Positions 16,717-25,367 of a stretch of DNA of 44,339 bases are shown one piece after another. Both the position numbers and the translations under genes were made by a program. Position 1 is the first letter of the stretch; the number at the start of each line of letters is the position of its first letter. This stretch comes from Treponema sp. (GTDB lineage: Bacteria > Spirochaetota > Spirochaetia > Treponematales > Treponemataceae). Location of the stretch: contig JAKSTL010000013.1 in assembly GCA_024402595.1 (NCBI GenBank), forward strand, positions 1 to 44,339. Reading direction: 5' to 3'. Below the pieces are notes generated by a model. That model did no database searches, was not told the DNA's origin, and saw only the letters and a program-made list of their open reading frames with translations.

Positions 16717-17043
16717 ATGATTACTGGATTTCCAAGCCCTTCACAAGGATATGAAGATTCTACTTTTGATATGAATAAATATTTTATAAAACATCCTGCG
16801 GCAACTGTATTTATGAAAATTGAATCAGACAGATATGTTTCTATGGGAATCTTTTCTGGAGACTTGCTTATTATTGATAGGGCAAAAAGAATTACTCCAA
16901 ATAGTCTTGTAGTTTATGAAGAAGAAGGGCGTTTTGTATTAGGGCGGGTTTTTAATATTATGAGAAAGCAAAGTAAATATAACGAAAACGAAACCATTAT
17001 TACAGGTGTAATAACTCATGTAATTCATACAGTCAAAACATAA
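16717..17043 (+). CDS. UmuD'-like protein, pre-shortened and lacking catalytic residues
   Basis: UmuD, after RecA-stimulated self-cleavage to UmuD', assists the UmuC polymerase in translesion synthesis. This 108-residue protein starts MITGFPSPSQ, that is, three residues before the GFPSP that begins UmuD' in E. coli. It continues with KHPAAT, SGDLLIIDR and a C-terminal GVITHVIHTVK, all UmuD-like. Compared from memory with E. coli UmuD, catalytic Ser60 (SGDSM) is replaced by Arg39 and catalytic Lys97 by Gly76, so it should not self-cleave and does not need to. Start at 16717 is supported by GAGG 6 bases upstream; a TTG at 16702 would add only five residues and still not restore the cleaved N-terminal arm. 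The umuC-like gene is at 42628-43884. HumD of phage P1 is a precedent for a naturally short UmuD'. Confidence 0.85.
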   Translation: MITGFPSPSQGYEDSTFDMNKYFIKHPAATVFMKIESDRYVSMGIFSGDLLIIDRAKRITPNSLVVYEEEGRFVLGRVFNIMRKQSKYNENETIITGVITHVIHTVKT

Positions 17044-17064
17044 TTCTGTTTGGTTTTACAAAAA

Positions 17065-17080
17065 TGTACTTATGTCGTTC
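17065..17080 (-). repeat. Single iteron after the umuD'-like gene
   Basis: TGTACTTATGTCGTTC, reverse orientation, 21 bases after the stop codon. It matches the iteron consensus with the A variant also seen at 7128 and 8611. Confidence 0.88.
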
Positions 17081-17228
17081 TATCGCTATTTTGTATGTAT
17101 ATAGTTAGTTCGCTGATGGTAAAATCACTAAAATCAAAATTGTAACTTATAAAATAATAAAATGTTTTAATTATAAAAGCGTCGAAAGACGAATCATTAA
17201 AATAAATTATCAAAGTTGGGGGGCTTAT

Positions 17229-18701
17229 ATGGCAAAACTTATCATTATTTCTGTAGTAGTATTCATTGTATTATTGCTGTTTTTTATTTCTTATAAAAAG
17301 GTTCCAAAAAATCGCATAGGTATTCGAGTTGGACCGTTTGGTTCAAAAACTGTTACAGGAAAAGCTATTTTTGTAATTCCTTTTTTACAGAGAATAGATT
17401 ACATGACTCTTGAAAACATTCAGGTTGATTTTGTTTCAAAGGACTCCATTCCTACACAGGACGCAATCAATATTAAAGTTGATGCTGTTGCGAACATTGC
17501 AGTTTCTCAAGATCCAGAAACAATGAAAAAAGCTGCCGCAAAGTTTATTGGATATTCTACAGCAGATATTGCCACAGTGGTAACACCAGTTCTAGAAGGA
17601 AATATTCGAGAAATAATTTCTCAGATTAAATTAAAGGACTTAATTCAAGGAGACAAAAAGGTTCTTTCCGAGAAGGTTGTTGAAAATGTTAAGCCAAACT
17701 TAATAGATTTGGGTTTGGAACTTACAACTTTTAATATTCAAAACTTCAAAGATGATAATGGCGTAATCAATAATCTTGGTATTGAAAATACAGTTGCCAT
17801 TTCAAAAGATGCCGCAAAAGCTAAAGCAGCCGCTGAAGCAGAAGTAAAAATTGCACAGGCTCAGGCAGACAAAGATGCAAACGAAGCACGGGTTGCCGCA
17901 GAATTAGAAATTGCACAAAAGCAGAATGATTTGGCGGTAAAAAAAGCAGCATTGAAACTTCAGTCAGATACAGAAAGCGCTAAGGCCGATGCCGCAAAAG
18001 GCATTGAAGCTGAAAATCAAAGAAAGATTTTAGAAATAAAAGCGGCAGATGCAAACATTGCAAAACAGGAAAAACAGATTGAGATTCAAGAAAAAGAAGT
18101 TTCTATTAAAGAAAAGGCTTTGGATGCAGAAGTAAAGAAAACCGCAGAAGCTCAAAAGTTTGCCGCACAACAAAAAGCTGATGCAGATTTGTATTCTCGC
18201 CAAAAACAAGCCGAAGCAGAAGCCTTTGAACTTCAAAAACAGGCAGAAGCCGAAGCCTATACAAGACAGAAAAAATCAGAAGCAGAAAAACTTGCTATGG
18301 AAAATGAAGCCGCAGGTAAAAAATCTTTGGCAGAAGCAATTCAGGCACAAGGAGAAGCAGAAGCTGCCGCTATTAAGGCAAAATTGATGGCAGAGGCAGA
18401 CGGTATGCGCGAAAAAGCCGAGGCTCTTAAAGAATATGGTGATGCCGCAAGACAACAGATGCAACTTGATGCGTTAAAAGTATACTTTGAACAGCTTCCA
18501 AAAATTGCAGAAGCTTCGGGAAAAGCCTATCAAAATGTTGATAAGATTTATATGTACGGTGGAGAATCTTCAAAACTACAGAGCGATATTATGAAAAATA
18601 TAACTCAGGTTTCAGAAGGATTAGGAGAAACTCTTGGAATCGATTTAAAATCTCTTCTTGGAAGATTTATCGATAACAAATTGGATGACAATAAACAGTA
18701 A
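17229..18701 (+). CDS. Flotillin / SPFH-domain protein
   Basis: Membrane scaffold protein of the flotillin type, 490 residues. An N-terminal membrane helix (about residues 3-21) is followed by the SPFH domain, with VGPFGSKTVTGKAIFVIPFLQRID and a VQ/DF segment, and then by a long Ala/Glu/Lys-rich coiled coil (residues about 195-400) with many AEA repeats. The C-terminus (KIYMYGGESS...LKSLLGRF) resembles flotillin oligomerisation ends. Flotillins organise membrane domains and affect secretion and cell shape. Purine-rich ribosome site GGGGGG. No NfeD-type partner gene is adjacent. A strong hairpin follows the stop. Confidence 0.92.
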   Translation: MAKLIIISVVVFIVLLLFFISYKKVPKNRIGIRVGPFGSKTVTGKAIFVIPFLQRIDYMTLENIQVDFVSKDSIPTQDAINIKVDAVANIAVSQDPETMKKAAAKFIGYSTADIATVVTPVLEGNIREIISQIKLKDLIQGDKKVLSEKVVENVKPNLIDLGLELTTFNIQNFKDDNGVINNLGIENTVAISKDAAKAKAAAEAEVKIAQAQADKDANEARVAAELEIAQKQNDLAVKKAALKLQSDTESAKADAAKGIEAENQRKILEIKAADANIAKQEKQIEIQEKEVSIKEKALDAEVKKTAEAQKFAAQQKADADLYSRQKQAEAEAFELQKQAEAEAYTRQKKSEAEKLAMENEAAGKKSLAEAIQAQGEAEAAAIKAKLMAEADGMREKAEALKEYGDAARQQMQLDALKVYFEQLPKIAEASGKAYQNVDKIYMYGGESSKLQSDIMKNITQVSEGLGETLGIDLKSLLGRFIDNKLDDNKQ

Positions 18702-18723
18702 TTCAAAGAAAAAATAAAATAGG

Positions 18724-18759
18724 CAACTTCTTAAAGAGCATAGGTTTTTTAAGAAGTTG
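18724..18759. terminator. Bidirectional hairpin between flotillin and chromate-transporter genes
   Basis: CAACTTCTTAAA (18724-18735) and TTTAAGAAGTTG (18748-18759) form a perfect 12-base stem with a 12-base loop between two convergent genes. T runs are short on the + side and A-rich DNA lies on the other, so it probably serves both directions. Confidence 0.75.
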
Positions 18760-18761
18760 TT

Positions 18762-19337
18762 CTAAAACTTAAATGCAATTCCTATAATTGCACCAAATAC
18801 AAACCAGAAAAATGGATGAATCTTTTTGAGAGGTTTAATCTGGAATAAACCAAGGGTTGCAAGAGCCAAAATAATCGAGCGCCAAATAGGTTCAATTGTT
18901 TTTTCCACAATATTGAATGAAGAGAATAAAGAAACTCTACAGATAGAAAGAACAGAAACACAGATAATTGCACAAACTGCAGGTCTAATAGCGCTGAACG
19001 CAGATTGAACAAAACGGTTTGAATTGAATCTTGTAAAAAAAGCCGCAATCAAACAGATTATTATAATGCTTGGCAATACCAATCCTAATGTGGCAACAAT
19101 ACCTCCAAATATCCCTAAGGTTTGGAATCCGGCATAAGTAGCCATATTTATTCCCAGTGGACCAGGTGTAGATTCACTTACAGCAATCATATTTGTTAGT
19201 TCTTCCATTGTAAACCAATCAAATCTGGTTGTTAAATCCATTAAGTATGGCAAAGTTGCAGGTCCGCCACCAACCGAAAATAAACCAATTTTGAAAAACT
19301 CCCAGAAAACTAAAGCGGTCAATGCAATATTACTCAT
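18762..19337 (-). CDS. Chromate transporter family protein, second half-domain
   Basis: A 191-residue membrane protein with one CHR domain: FFKIGLFSVGGGPATLPYLMD (the family GGG..P motif), STPGPLGINMATYAGF, and about five hydrophobic segments. Short CHR proteins usually work as pairs with antiparallel topology to export chromate or related oxyanions; the true substrate may not be chromate. Its start overlaps the end of the upstream CHR gene by 8 bases, so the two are translationally coupled. It is the promoter-distal member. The C-terminus ends shortly before the shared hairpin at 18724. Confidence 0.88.
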   Translation of the reverse strand: MSNIALTALVFWEFFKIGLFSVGGGPATLPYLMDLTTRFDWFTMEELTNMIAVSESTPGPLGINMATYAGFQTLGIFGGIVATLGLVLPSIIIICLIAAFFTRFNSNRFVQSAFSAIRPAVCAIICVSVLSICRVSLFSSFNIVEKTIEPIWRSIILALATLGLFQIKPLKKIHPFFWFVFGAIIGIAFKF

Positions 19338-19968
19338 TTTTTGTCTCCTGTGACTGATTATTCTCTTCTACTATATTTTCAGCATCATTGTTGTCAGAAG
19401 AGGCAATGGTTACTGCATTTTTTTTATGATTTTTTATTGCATCATAAGTAATACCAAAAGCAGCCGCAAATAAAACCAGAATAATAGTTGGAAGTTTTGT
19501 AAAAAAGGCAAGAAGCGCAATCACAATGGCAATGCCCCATGCAACCGCAGATTTTAAGCTTTTTTTGCCAAGATTTATAACAGTATTCATCAACAAGGCA
19601 CAAACTACTCCGCGAATACCCATCATGGCGTGTTGAAACCATACATTGTTTATAAAGTTTTTCAAGAACAAAGCAACAATTGTTATAATAACAATAGACG
19701 GCGAAACCATACCCAAAGTTCCAAGAATACCGCCAGCAACACCACCTTTTTTGTATCCTACAAAAGTAGCAGTATTAACAGCAATAATTCCTGGGGTACA
19801 CTGTCCAATGGCATAACAATCAAGAAGTTCTTCTTCGGTAATCCATTTTCTTTTATCAACTAGTTCCCGTTCAAGCATAGGAAGCATTGTCAGTCCGCCA
19901 CCAAAGGTCAATCCGCCAATTTTAAAAAACGACCAGTAAATCTGCAACAAAGTTTTAATCTTTTTCAT
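19330..19968 (-). CDS. Chromate transporter family protein, first half-domain
   Basis: A 212-residue membrane protein, partner of the gene that follows. It contains FFKIGGLTFGGGLTMLPMLERELV, YAIGQCTPGIIAVNTATFVGYK and about five hydrophobic segments, all typical of a CHR half. A polar tail of about 30 residues, rich in Asn, Asp and Glu, ends the protein and is probably cytoplasmic. First gene of a two-gene leftward operon, divergent from the MATE gene across a 135-base region holding both promoters. No regulator is adjacent. Confidence 0.88.
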   Translation of the reverse strand: MKKIKTLLQIYWSFFKIGGLTFGGGLTMLPMLERELVDKRKWITEEELLDCYAIGQCTPGIIAVNTATFVGYKKGGVAGGILGTLGMVSPSIVIITIVALFLKNFINNVWFQHAMMGIRGVVCALLMNTVINLGKKSLKSAVAWGIAIVIALLAFFTKLPTIILVLFAAAFGITYDAIKNHKKNAVTIASSDNNDAENIVEENNQSQETKNE

Positions 19969-20103
19969 TGCCTATGATTATACATTTTAAGATTACTGTA
20001 ATAAAGATGAATCAATAAAAATAATGTCCAATTTATAGAAATCATTTGAAAAGTAAGATTTTTATACTATTTACTTCATACAAAATCCTGTATTCTTCCT
20101 TGT

Positions 20104-21459
20104 ATGAATACAAAAGCATTTTTTAAAGATAAAGAGTTTATCAATAAATTACTTCATATCACTTTTCCAATTGCCTTTCAAAATCTTATGCTTGCTTCTG
20201 TAGCCGCCGCCGACGCTCTTATGCTTGGTCATTTGCATCAAAACTCTATGTCGGCAGTATCATTGGCAACACAGATTCAGTTTGTACAAAATATGTTCAT
20301 TTTCTCTATTGTTGGAGTAGAATCTATTCTTTGCGCCCAATATTGGGGAAAAGGAGACAAAGAGGCTTTGAACAAAATATTCTGCATTTCCTTAAAGCTT
20401 TCATTTGCAGTTTCTCTGATGTTTTTTATAGGCTGTTTCTTTTTTCCAAAATATTTAATGCTAATTTTTACCAATGAGCCAGAACTAATCAGCATAGGTG
20501 TAGAATATTTAAAAATTGCCAGCTGGTCATATTTGCTAACAGGTATTTCCCAATGCTATCTTACTATGATGAAAGTAAGCGATCATCCTGGACGAACTGC
20601 CACAATCAGTACCTGCGTCGTTCTAATAAATATTTTTCTAAATGCAGTATTTATTTTTGGATTATTCAATCTTCCGGCTATGGATGCCAGAGGCGCTGCA
20701 CTTGCAACTTTAATTTCTAGAATCGTGGAAATCCTTTGGTGTATTGCCAATTCTTACCGCAAAAATTACATTCATCCAAAAATAAAATACTTTTTTATTC
20801 GCTCAAAGGAACTTTTTCACGATTTTCTAAAGATTTTCTGGCCTTTAATAGGTGCAAGTTTGTTCTGGGGCGTTGGATTCACCTCCTATAGTGCTTTTAT
20901 GGGACATTTAGGAACAGATGCCGCCGCCGCAAACTCTGTTACAGCCGTTATTAGAGACCTTCTATGTTGTTTTTGTAATGGACTTAGTACCGCCGCTGGA
21001 ATTATGGTTGCCAACGAACTTGGTGCCGGTCGTCTGGAAAAGGGTAAACTTTATGGACAATGGCTGCTTACAATTTCGCTAGTTGTTTCCGGAATTATAA
21101 CACTGGTTACTTTGGCACTTACACCACTTATTGTTCATAGTGTAAAACTAACGGAAGGCGCCAACCGCTACCTTATTCAAATGATGCTGGTTACAAGCGT
21201 TTATATGTATGGTCGTTCCCTTAATACAATTCTTATAAATGGCATTTTCGACAATGGTGGCGATACACTTTTTGATGTTTACAGCCTTGCAGTTTGTATG
21301 TGGGGTGTAGCAGTTCCTCTTGCCGCTCTTGGAACATTTGTTTTTCATTGGCCTGTTGTTATTGTTTATGCCTGCACTTGTATTGACGAAGTTGGAAAAA
21401 TCCCATGGGTTATTCATCATTTTAAAAAGTACAAATGGTTGCAGGATTTAACCCGTTAG
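20104..21459 (+). CDS. MATE-family multidrug/sodium antiporter
   Basis: A 451-residue inner-membrane exporter with about twelve hydrophobic segments in two halves. Motifs include HITFPIAFQNLMLASVAAAD near the N-terminus, MLGHLHQNSMSAVSLATQIQF and the matching ARGAALATLISRIVEI in the middle, and ASLFWGVGFTSYSAFMGHLG at the start of the second half. These place it in the MATE (NorM/DinF-like) superfamily. It probably exports cationic drugs or metabolites using an ion gradient. An iteron-like sequence lies within it at 20608-20623 and is translated as STCVV. It is monocistronic, followed by palindromic DNA. Confidence 0.92.
   Translation: MNTKAFFKDKEFINKLLHITFPIAFQNLMLASVAAADALMLGHLHQNSMSAVSLATQIQFVQNMFIFSIVGVESILCAQYWGKGDKEALNKIFCISLKLSFAVSLMFFIGCFFFPKYLMLIFTNEPELISIGVEYLKIASWSYLLTGISQCYLTMMKVSDHPGRTATISTCVVLINIFLNAVFIFGLFNLPAMDARGAALATLISRIVEILWCIANSYRKNYIHPKIKYFFIRSKELFHDFLKIFWPLIGASLFWGVGFTSYSAFMGHLGTDAAAANSVTAVIRDLLCCFCNGLSTAAGIMVANELGAGRLEKGKLYGQWLLTISLVVSGIITLVTLALTPLIVHSVKLTEGANRYLIQMMLVTSVYMYGRSLNTILINGIFDNGGDTLFDVYSLAVCMWGVAVPLAALGTFVFHWPVVIVYACTCIDEVGKIPWVIHHFKKYKWLQDLTR
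20608..20623 (-). repeat. Iteron-like site inside the MATE gene
   Basis: AGTACCTGCGTCGTTC differs from the reverse iteron TGTACCTGCGTCGTTC at one base only. It lies within coding sequence, reverse orientation. Confidence 0.65.
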
Positions 21460-21477
21460 AATAATTTTAATAATACG

Positions 21478-21605
21478 GAGCTTCCCCTCCCTTCGGTCGG
21501 GTCAGGCTTTTCGCACTTCCGCGTCCAGCGCTTTATTCCAAAACTGCTTCTGCCGAATCAGTTTTGGAACGCCTTCGGCGGTGCTACAATCCTTAAGCCA
21601 AGAAT
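21478..21605. repeat. G+C-rich palindromic intergenic repeat
   Basis: Several stems in a row: CCCTTCGGTCGGG near 21490-21501, CCAAAACTG...CAGTTTTGG at about 21538-21567, and CGCCTTCGGCG at 21570-21580. It separates the convergent MATE and esterase genes, may terminate both, and is probably a REP-like element. Distantly like family A in its CTTCCCCTCCCTTCGG start. Confidence 0.7.
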
Positions 21606-21610
21606 CCTTT

Positions 21611-23227
21611 TTAGCGCCGAAACTGACTCAAAAAAATCCAAGCCTGTTCACAACTGTGGTAACGGCATTCATGTTCCTGGTTGTCTACGGAACCAAAAAC
21701 CGTCCTGATTTTTTCGTCCTGACTTATAAAGTAGTGTAAAGTAAGTTGAGCATTTCGCGATTCGTCTTTTACAACTTCAATCTTGTCTCCGCCTATTCCA
21801 AAAATCTTGTTTTCCCAAGAGTCCTTATCAGCAAAAGAAATATCATAGGCTTTTTTGCAGTTATTCACTTTTAAAATGTATTTCATTCTGTCAAAACATT
21901 TTTCAGCTTGAAAAGGCAATTCTGGTAAAGGACTTTTTTCGCCGCCCACATAAAAAACAGGTACAGCTATGTTTTCGTTAATTTTTCCGCTTCCTTTGTA
22001 ACCAGCAGAAGTTTTGCCGTAAACATTTAATCCTAGTTCAAAGGTTGCACACATTGGGGCAAGACCCGCAAATGCTTCTGGATATTCTTGAAACAAATCC
22101 CAGGTTTTACAACCACCCATGGAAAATCCCGAAGCATAGATTCGTTTGTCGTCAATGTTGTATTGTTTTTTCAATATTTCTAAAAGTTCCATCATTTCTG
22201 TAGCGGTGCTATTAATATGGTTTTCAACACAAACTAACAGAAAATTATGGTCATGGGCAACTTTGTACCATTCAGAAACAAAAGCTATATGTTTTGCAGA
22301 ATCTCCGCCACCATGGAAGCACAACATTAATGGTACTGGCCCGTCATCAAAAAGATTTTTATTGTAATAAGAAATGTAGCCCACTTTATGCGTTTTTGTA
22401 CCTGCGTCGTCTCCAGAATTATCTGAAGAAGTTTTTAATTCTACAACAGAAGTTTCTTCTAGCATTTCCAGGGCGTTCAAGTCTGGTTCAAATTGCAATT
22501 TGCCTTCCCAGCCCCAGCGAGTAAATTGTTTTGTAAAATTATGAAATAATTGTGGAAAATCTGCTTGTTCTTGAATAAGCGAGTATTCTGTGTTTTCAGA
22601 AATGTATTTATTTATCTCTGGAGAATTATTTATAGAAACCAGAGGAATGTCTTTTCTTTCTATGCAAGGCGTTACAGAAAGTTCTTCCAAAACACAAACC
22701 GTTGGCGTAATATCAGCTGGACCCCACAAACCAATTCCATTCATAGTTTTAAGAAGGTTAGTGGCAATGTAATCGGCGGCATCACCTTTTCCAATAAGAC
22801 AGGTTCGGAAAATTGCACCTCGAATTGCAAATCCGTCGTTTCTGTTAAAAAAGCGGTTGTTTAGAATGGCAATTCCATCTTCGTGATATTGATGTATTTT
22901 AGAGTTTTCAATTATTTCTTCAAAAATACCAGTTGGAGCAGTTTTCCATCCATCAGTATTTTTTGGATTTATAAAAACCACCGAAGAGTCATAACTGGCG
23001 GCAATTTCTTTTAATTTCAGTTTAGATGCATATTCTGCACATTCCTTGTTGGATAATTCAGATTCGGTGAAAATTAAAAAATATGGAGCACTGTAACCAA
23101 AGTTTATAACATCACCAGGCAAATCTGTTTTTGGAACAAAGACTTTTGCTATAAAAAGATTAAAATCCTGTTTCCATATTTTGTCATTATCAATTTGTTC
23201 CACGAAAGGTTTATTTTGAATTGCCAT
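21611..23227 (-). CDS. Alpha/beta hydrolase (esterase/PHB-depolymerase-like) with N-terminal extension
   Basis: 538-residue protein. The C-terminal half is an alpha/beta hydrolase: LMLCFHGGGDSAK (oxyanion loop), GFSMGGCKTW with Ser369 as nucleophile, and a His near the C-terminus. It resembles the feruloyl-esterase or poly-hydroxybutyrate-depolymerase branch. The N-terminal 250 residues (IAKVFVPKTD...LQFEPDLN) are a separate domain I do not recognise. No signal peptide is visible, so it is probably cytoplasmic. I choose the ATG at 23227 because AAGGAC lies 8 bases upstream; the earlier start at 23293 would overlap the preceding GNAT gene. Third gene of a leftward series with the two acetyltransferase-bearing genes. 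An iteron-like sequence (22397-22412) lies in the interdomain linker. Confidence 0.82.
   Translation of the reverse strand: MAIQNKPFVEQIDNDKIWKQDFNLFIAKVFVPKTDLPGDVINFGYSAPYFLIFTESELSNKECAEYASKLKLKEIAASYDSSVVFINPKNTDGWKTAPTGIFEEIIENSKIHQYHEDGIAILNNRFFNRNDGFAIRGAIFRTCLIGKGDAADYIATNLLKTMNGIGLWGPADITPTVCVLEELSVTPCIERKDIPLVSINNSPEINKYISENTEYSLIQEQADFPQLFHNFTKQFTRWGWEGKLQFEPDLNALEMLEETSVVELKTSSDNSGDDAGTKTHKVGYISYYNKNLFDDGPVPLMLCFHGGGDSAKHIAFVSEWYKVAHDHNFLLVCVENHINSTATEMMELLEILKKQYNIDDKRIYASGFSMGGCKTWDLFQEYPEAFAGLAPMCATFELGLNVYGKTSAGYKGSGKINENIAVPVFYVGGEKSPLPELPFQAEKCFDRMKYILKVNNCKKAYDISFADKDSWENKIFGIGGDKIEVVKDESRNAQLTLHYFISQDEKIRTVFGSVDNQEHECRYHSCEQAWIFLSQFRR
22397..22412 (-). repeat. Iteron-like site inside the esterase gene
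   Basis: TGTACCTGCGTCGTCT, 15 of 16 bases as in the reverse iteron, reverse orientation. Encodes the DDAGT linker of the esterase. Confidence 0.68.
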
Positions 23228-23237
23228 ATTATTGTCC

Positions 23238-23828
23238 TTATTTTGAAGAGTCTTTTTTTTGTAGAGGCTTTGGATTTTCAGGATGAGAACCAAGCATTTT
23301 TTCCATTACTACCAGATTGTACCAGCGATTAAACTTGTATCCACAGCAGGTAAACTCACCAACCTTTATATAATTCATGTGGTTATGAAAGTTTACACTG
23401 TCGTGGGTAAGATACTCATCTTCTTTTTGAATATAAGCAATGCAGGCGTAGGCATTTTGTATTCCAATTTCTGTAAGTTCTTTTTCTAGTTGGAATAAAA
23501 GTTCCTTACCAATTCCACCCCGGCGGTAATCTTTGTGAACATAAATAGAAGTTTCTGCGGTCCATGCAAAAGCGGCTCTGGTTCTAAAAGTGTGGGCATA
23601 AGCATAACCAATAATTTTCTTTTTATTTGGACTGTTTTCGTCTTCAATTTCTGCAACTATATAAGGAAACTTTTCTTTTACTTCTGCAATTCTTTGAGTG
23701 AACTCTTCCAAAGAAGGTACATCCCATTCAAAAGTAACGGCGGTGTTTTGTACATAATAAGAATAAATGTCTAGAAGTTCTTTTGCATCTTGAGTTTCTG
23801 CATTTCTAATAAATATTTTGTCTTTCAT
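23238..23828 (-). CDS. GNAT N-acetyltransferase (phosphinothricin-acetyltransferase-like)
   Basis: Transfers an acetyl group from acetyl-CoA to an amine substrate. The 196-residue product has IRNAETQDAKELLDIYSYYV at the start, AFAWTAETSIYVHKDYRRGGIGKELL with the acetyl-CoA loop RRGGIGK near residue 101, and a C-terminal segment FHNHMNYIKVGEF with the typical Asn/His pattern of the Pat branch. Function could be detoxification of an amino-acid analogue or protein/amino-acid N-acetylation. Ribosome site AAAGGTAA precedes the ATG. It ends 10 bases before the esterase start and starts about 40 bases after the ketopantoate-reductase fusion, so the three may be cotranscribed. Confidence 0.88.
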   Translation of the reverse strand: MKDKIFIRNAETQDAKELLDIYSYYVQNTAVTFEWDVPSLEEFTQRIAEVKEKFPYIVAEIEDENSPNKKKIIGYAYAHTFRTRAAFAWTAETSIYVHKDYRRGGIGKELLFQLEKELTEIGIQNAYACIAYIQKEDEYLTHDSVNFHNHMNYIKVGEFTCCGYKFNRWYNLVVMEKMLGSHPENPKPLQKKDSSK

Positions 23829-23867
23829 AAGCTTACCTTTTAGTAATAAATCAATTTTTATTTGATG

Positions 23868-25367
23868 TTATATCATTTTATAGTATGCAACTCTAAGAAT
23901 ATCATCATTTTGAACTTCGGGCATTAAGACTTTTCCGCAATAGGTAAAGCCAAGCTTTGTTAAAAGATTTCTCATTGGTTTATTATTTGGATGAGTATCA
24001 ATCTTTAAATATTTGCTTTTTTCTACTGCCCAGTTTATACAATAAGTTGCGGAGCCTTTTACCGTGCCGCTAGCTGCAAAACAATGAATAACACCATAAT
24101 CAGAAGAATTATCTGGCCATTGACCTTCAAAAATAGAAGCATAAGCTGGTTCTGGAATTGCAAAGGTGTATGCAAAAGTAGCCGCAATAATCGTGTTACC
24201 GTCAATTTGGGTTTCGCAAACATACTGTATTTGATTCTGGATTTTTTGCACAATAGACTCTTCTGAAGGCCAACAGGTTTTTCCTTCGCTTGGTAAACCC
24301 CACTGACTTTCATTTCCATTTTCTTTCATAAATTGACGGGCTCTTTCGTAGATTTTTAGTAATTCTGGTAAATCGGATAAAAGGGCTTTTCTGATTGTAA
24401 AATTGTGTACAGGATTTGCACTGTTTTTATATGTAGATTCTATTTTTTTCATTTCTTCGTAAAGGAATCTGTTGGTAGGAACTTCAATTTTGTGTTTTTC
24501 TGCCAGTTCAATTACAGTGCCAGCAAACATTTCAACTTCGCTGTATCTTTTTGCTTTTCTGTCCTGCGCCATAGACGGATAACCATCTGGAGCAAGGGTT
24601 TTTATAATATCAATATAATTTTGTACTTCTGTCGTTCTAAGATTTATACCTTCGTATTTTGAAAGTTCTACAACTTCTTTCATGGCATTTACAAAAGTAT
24701 CCATAATTTTTCCAGGAGTAGTACAAACTGCATAAGTTGTATCAAATACGGCACAGGTTTGATTTATACCAACATTCAGCATCCATTTTGCCCAAAGACG
24801 ATACATAATGTTTTCTTCTATTTGATATGGCATTTGGATTTTATCGAAAAAAGTTTTAAGGGTTTTAAGATTTTCTTCCGCTTTTGCCTCTAAAGATGGA
24901 TTGTGATTAAAATCTGGTTTTCCTATGAATAAAAGTCCTTTTTTGGTATAAACAAGGTTTGAATCCTGACGCATGGCATCCATACCTTGAGCAACTGTTA
25001 TAAGAAGTTTGTCCATTCCGTATTCTGCACCGATTATCTGTTCGCTGGAAATGCCGTTTAACACAGAAATAATAATGGTATTTTCGCCAATGCAGTTTTT
25101 CATGGTTTGAATTGCAGATTTTAGGCTGTTGTATTTTACTGCTACTATAACCAAATCGAAGATTTCTTTTTCTGAGCTTTTTTGCATTTTTAAGTCGAGC
25201 TTCTTTCCATTGCAGGTAAAAGTTTTTTCTTGATATTTTTGGAATCTGTCGTCATCAAGAATAAAGGAAACTGAGTTTTTACCAAGAGCATTTACAATAT
25301 GTTCGCCATAAAGTAAGCCTAAAGCGCCCATTCCAATAATTGCCGTTTTATTAATTGTTTTTTCCAT
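23868..25367 (-). CDS. Ketopantoate reductase-like protein fused to a GNAT domain
   Basis: A two-domain protein of 499 residues. Residues 1-315 form an ApbA/PanE-type reductase: IIGMGALGLLYGEHI (NADP loop), AVKYNSLKSA, NGISSEQIIGAEYG, and a C-terminal helical half with KWMLNVGINQTCAVFD, carrying the Lys and Asn residues usual in the active site. Residues about 325-499 are a GNAT fold: FTIRKALLSDLPELLKIYE, a mid-strand AASGTVKGSATYCINWA, and DTHPNNKPMRNLLTKLGF. Ribosome site GAGGAT. PanE makes pantoate for CoA; the GNAT part may act on a related or unrelated substrate, so pantothenate synthesis is only one option. No frameshift signals were seen at the junction. It contains an iteron-like site at 24622. 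Confidence 0.85.
   Translation of the reverse strand: MEKTINKTAIIGMGALGLLYGEHIVNALGKNSVSFILDDDRFQKYQEKTFTCNGKKLDLKMQKSSEKEIFDLVIVAVKYNSLKSAIQTMKNCIGENTIIISVLNGISSEQIIGAEYGMDKLLITVAQGMDAMRQDSNLVYTKKGLLFIGKPDFNHNPSLEAKAEENLKTLKTFFDKIQMPYQIEENIMYRLWAKWMLNVGINQTCAVFDTTYAVCTTPGKIMDTFVNAMKEVVELSKYEGINLRTTEVQNYIDIIKTLAPDGYPSMAQDRKAKRYSEVEMFAGTVIELAEKHKIEVPTNRFLYEEMKKIESTYKNSANPVHNFTIRKALLSDLPELLKIYERARQFMKENGNESQWGLPSEGKTCWPSEESIVQKIQNQIQYVCETQIDGNTIIAATFAYTFAIPEPAYASIFEGQWPDNSSDYGVIHCFAASGTVKGSATYCINWAVEKSKYLKIDTHPNNKPMRNLLTKLGFTYCGKVLMPEVQNDDILRVAYYKMI
24622..24637 (-). repeat. Iteron-like site inside the reductase-GNAT gene
   Basis: TGTACTTCTGTCGTTC fits the reverse iteron pattern TGTACYTNNGTCGTTY without a mismatch at the defined positions. 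Reverse orientation. The rightmost good copy in the window. Confidence 0.68.
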
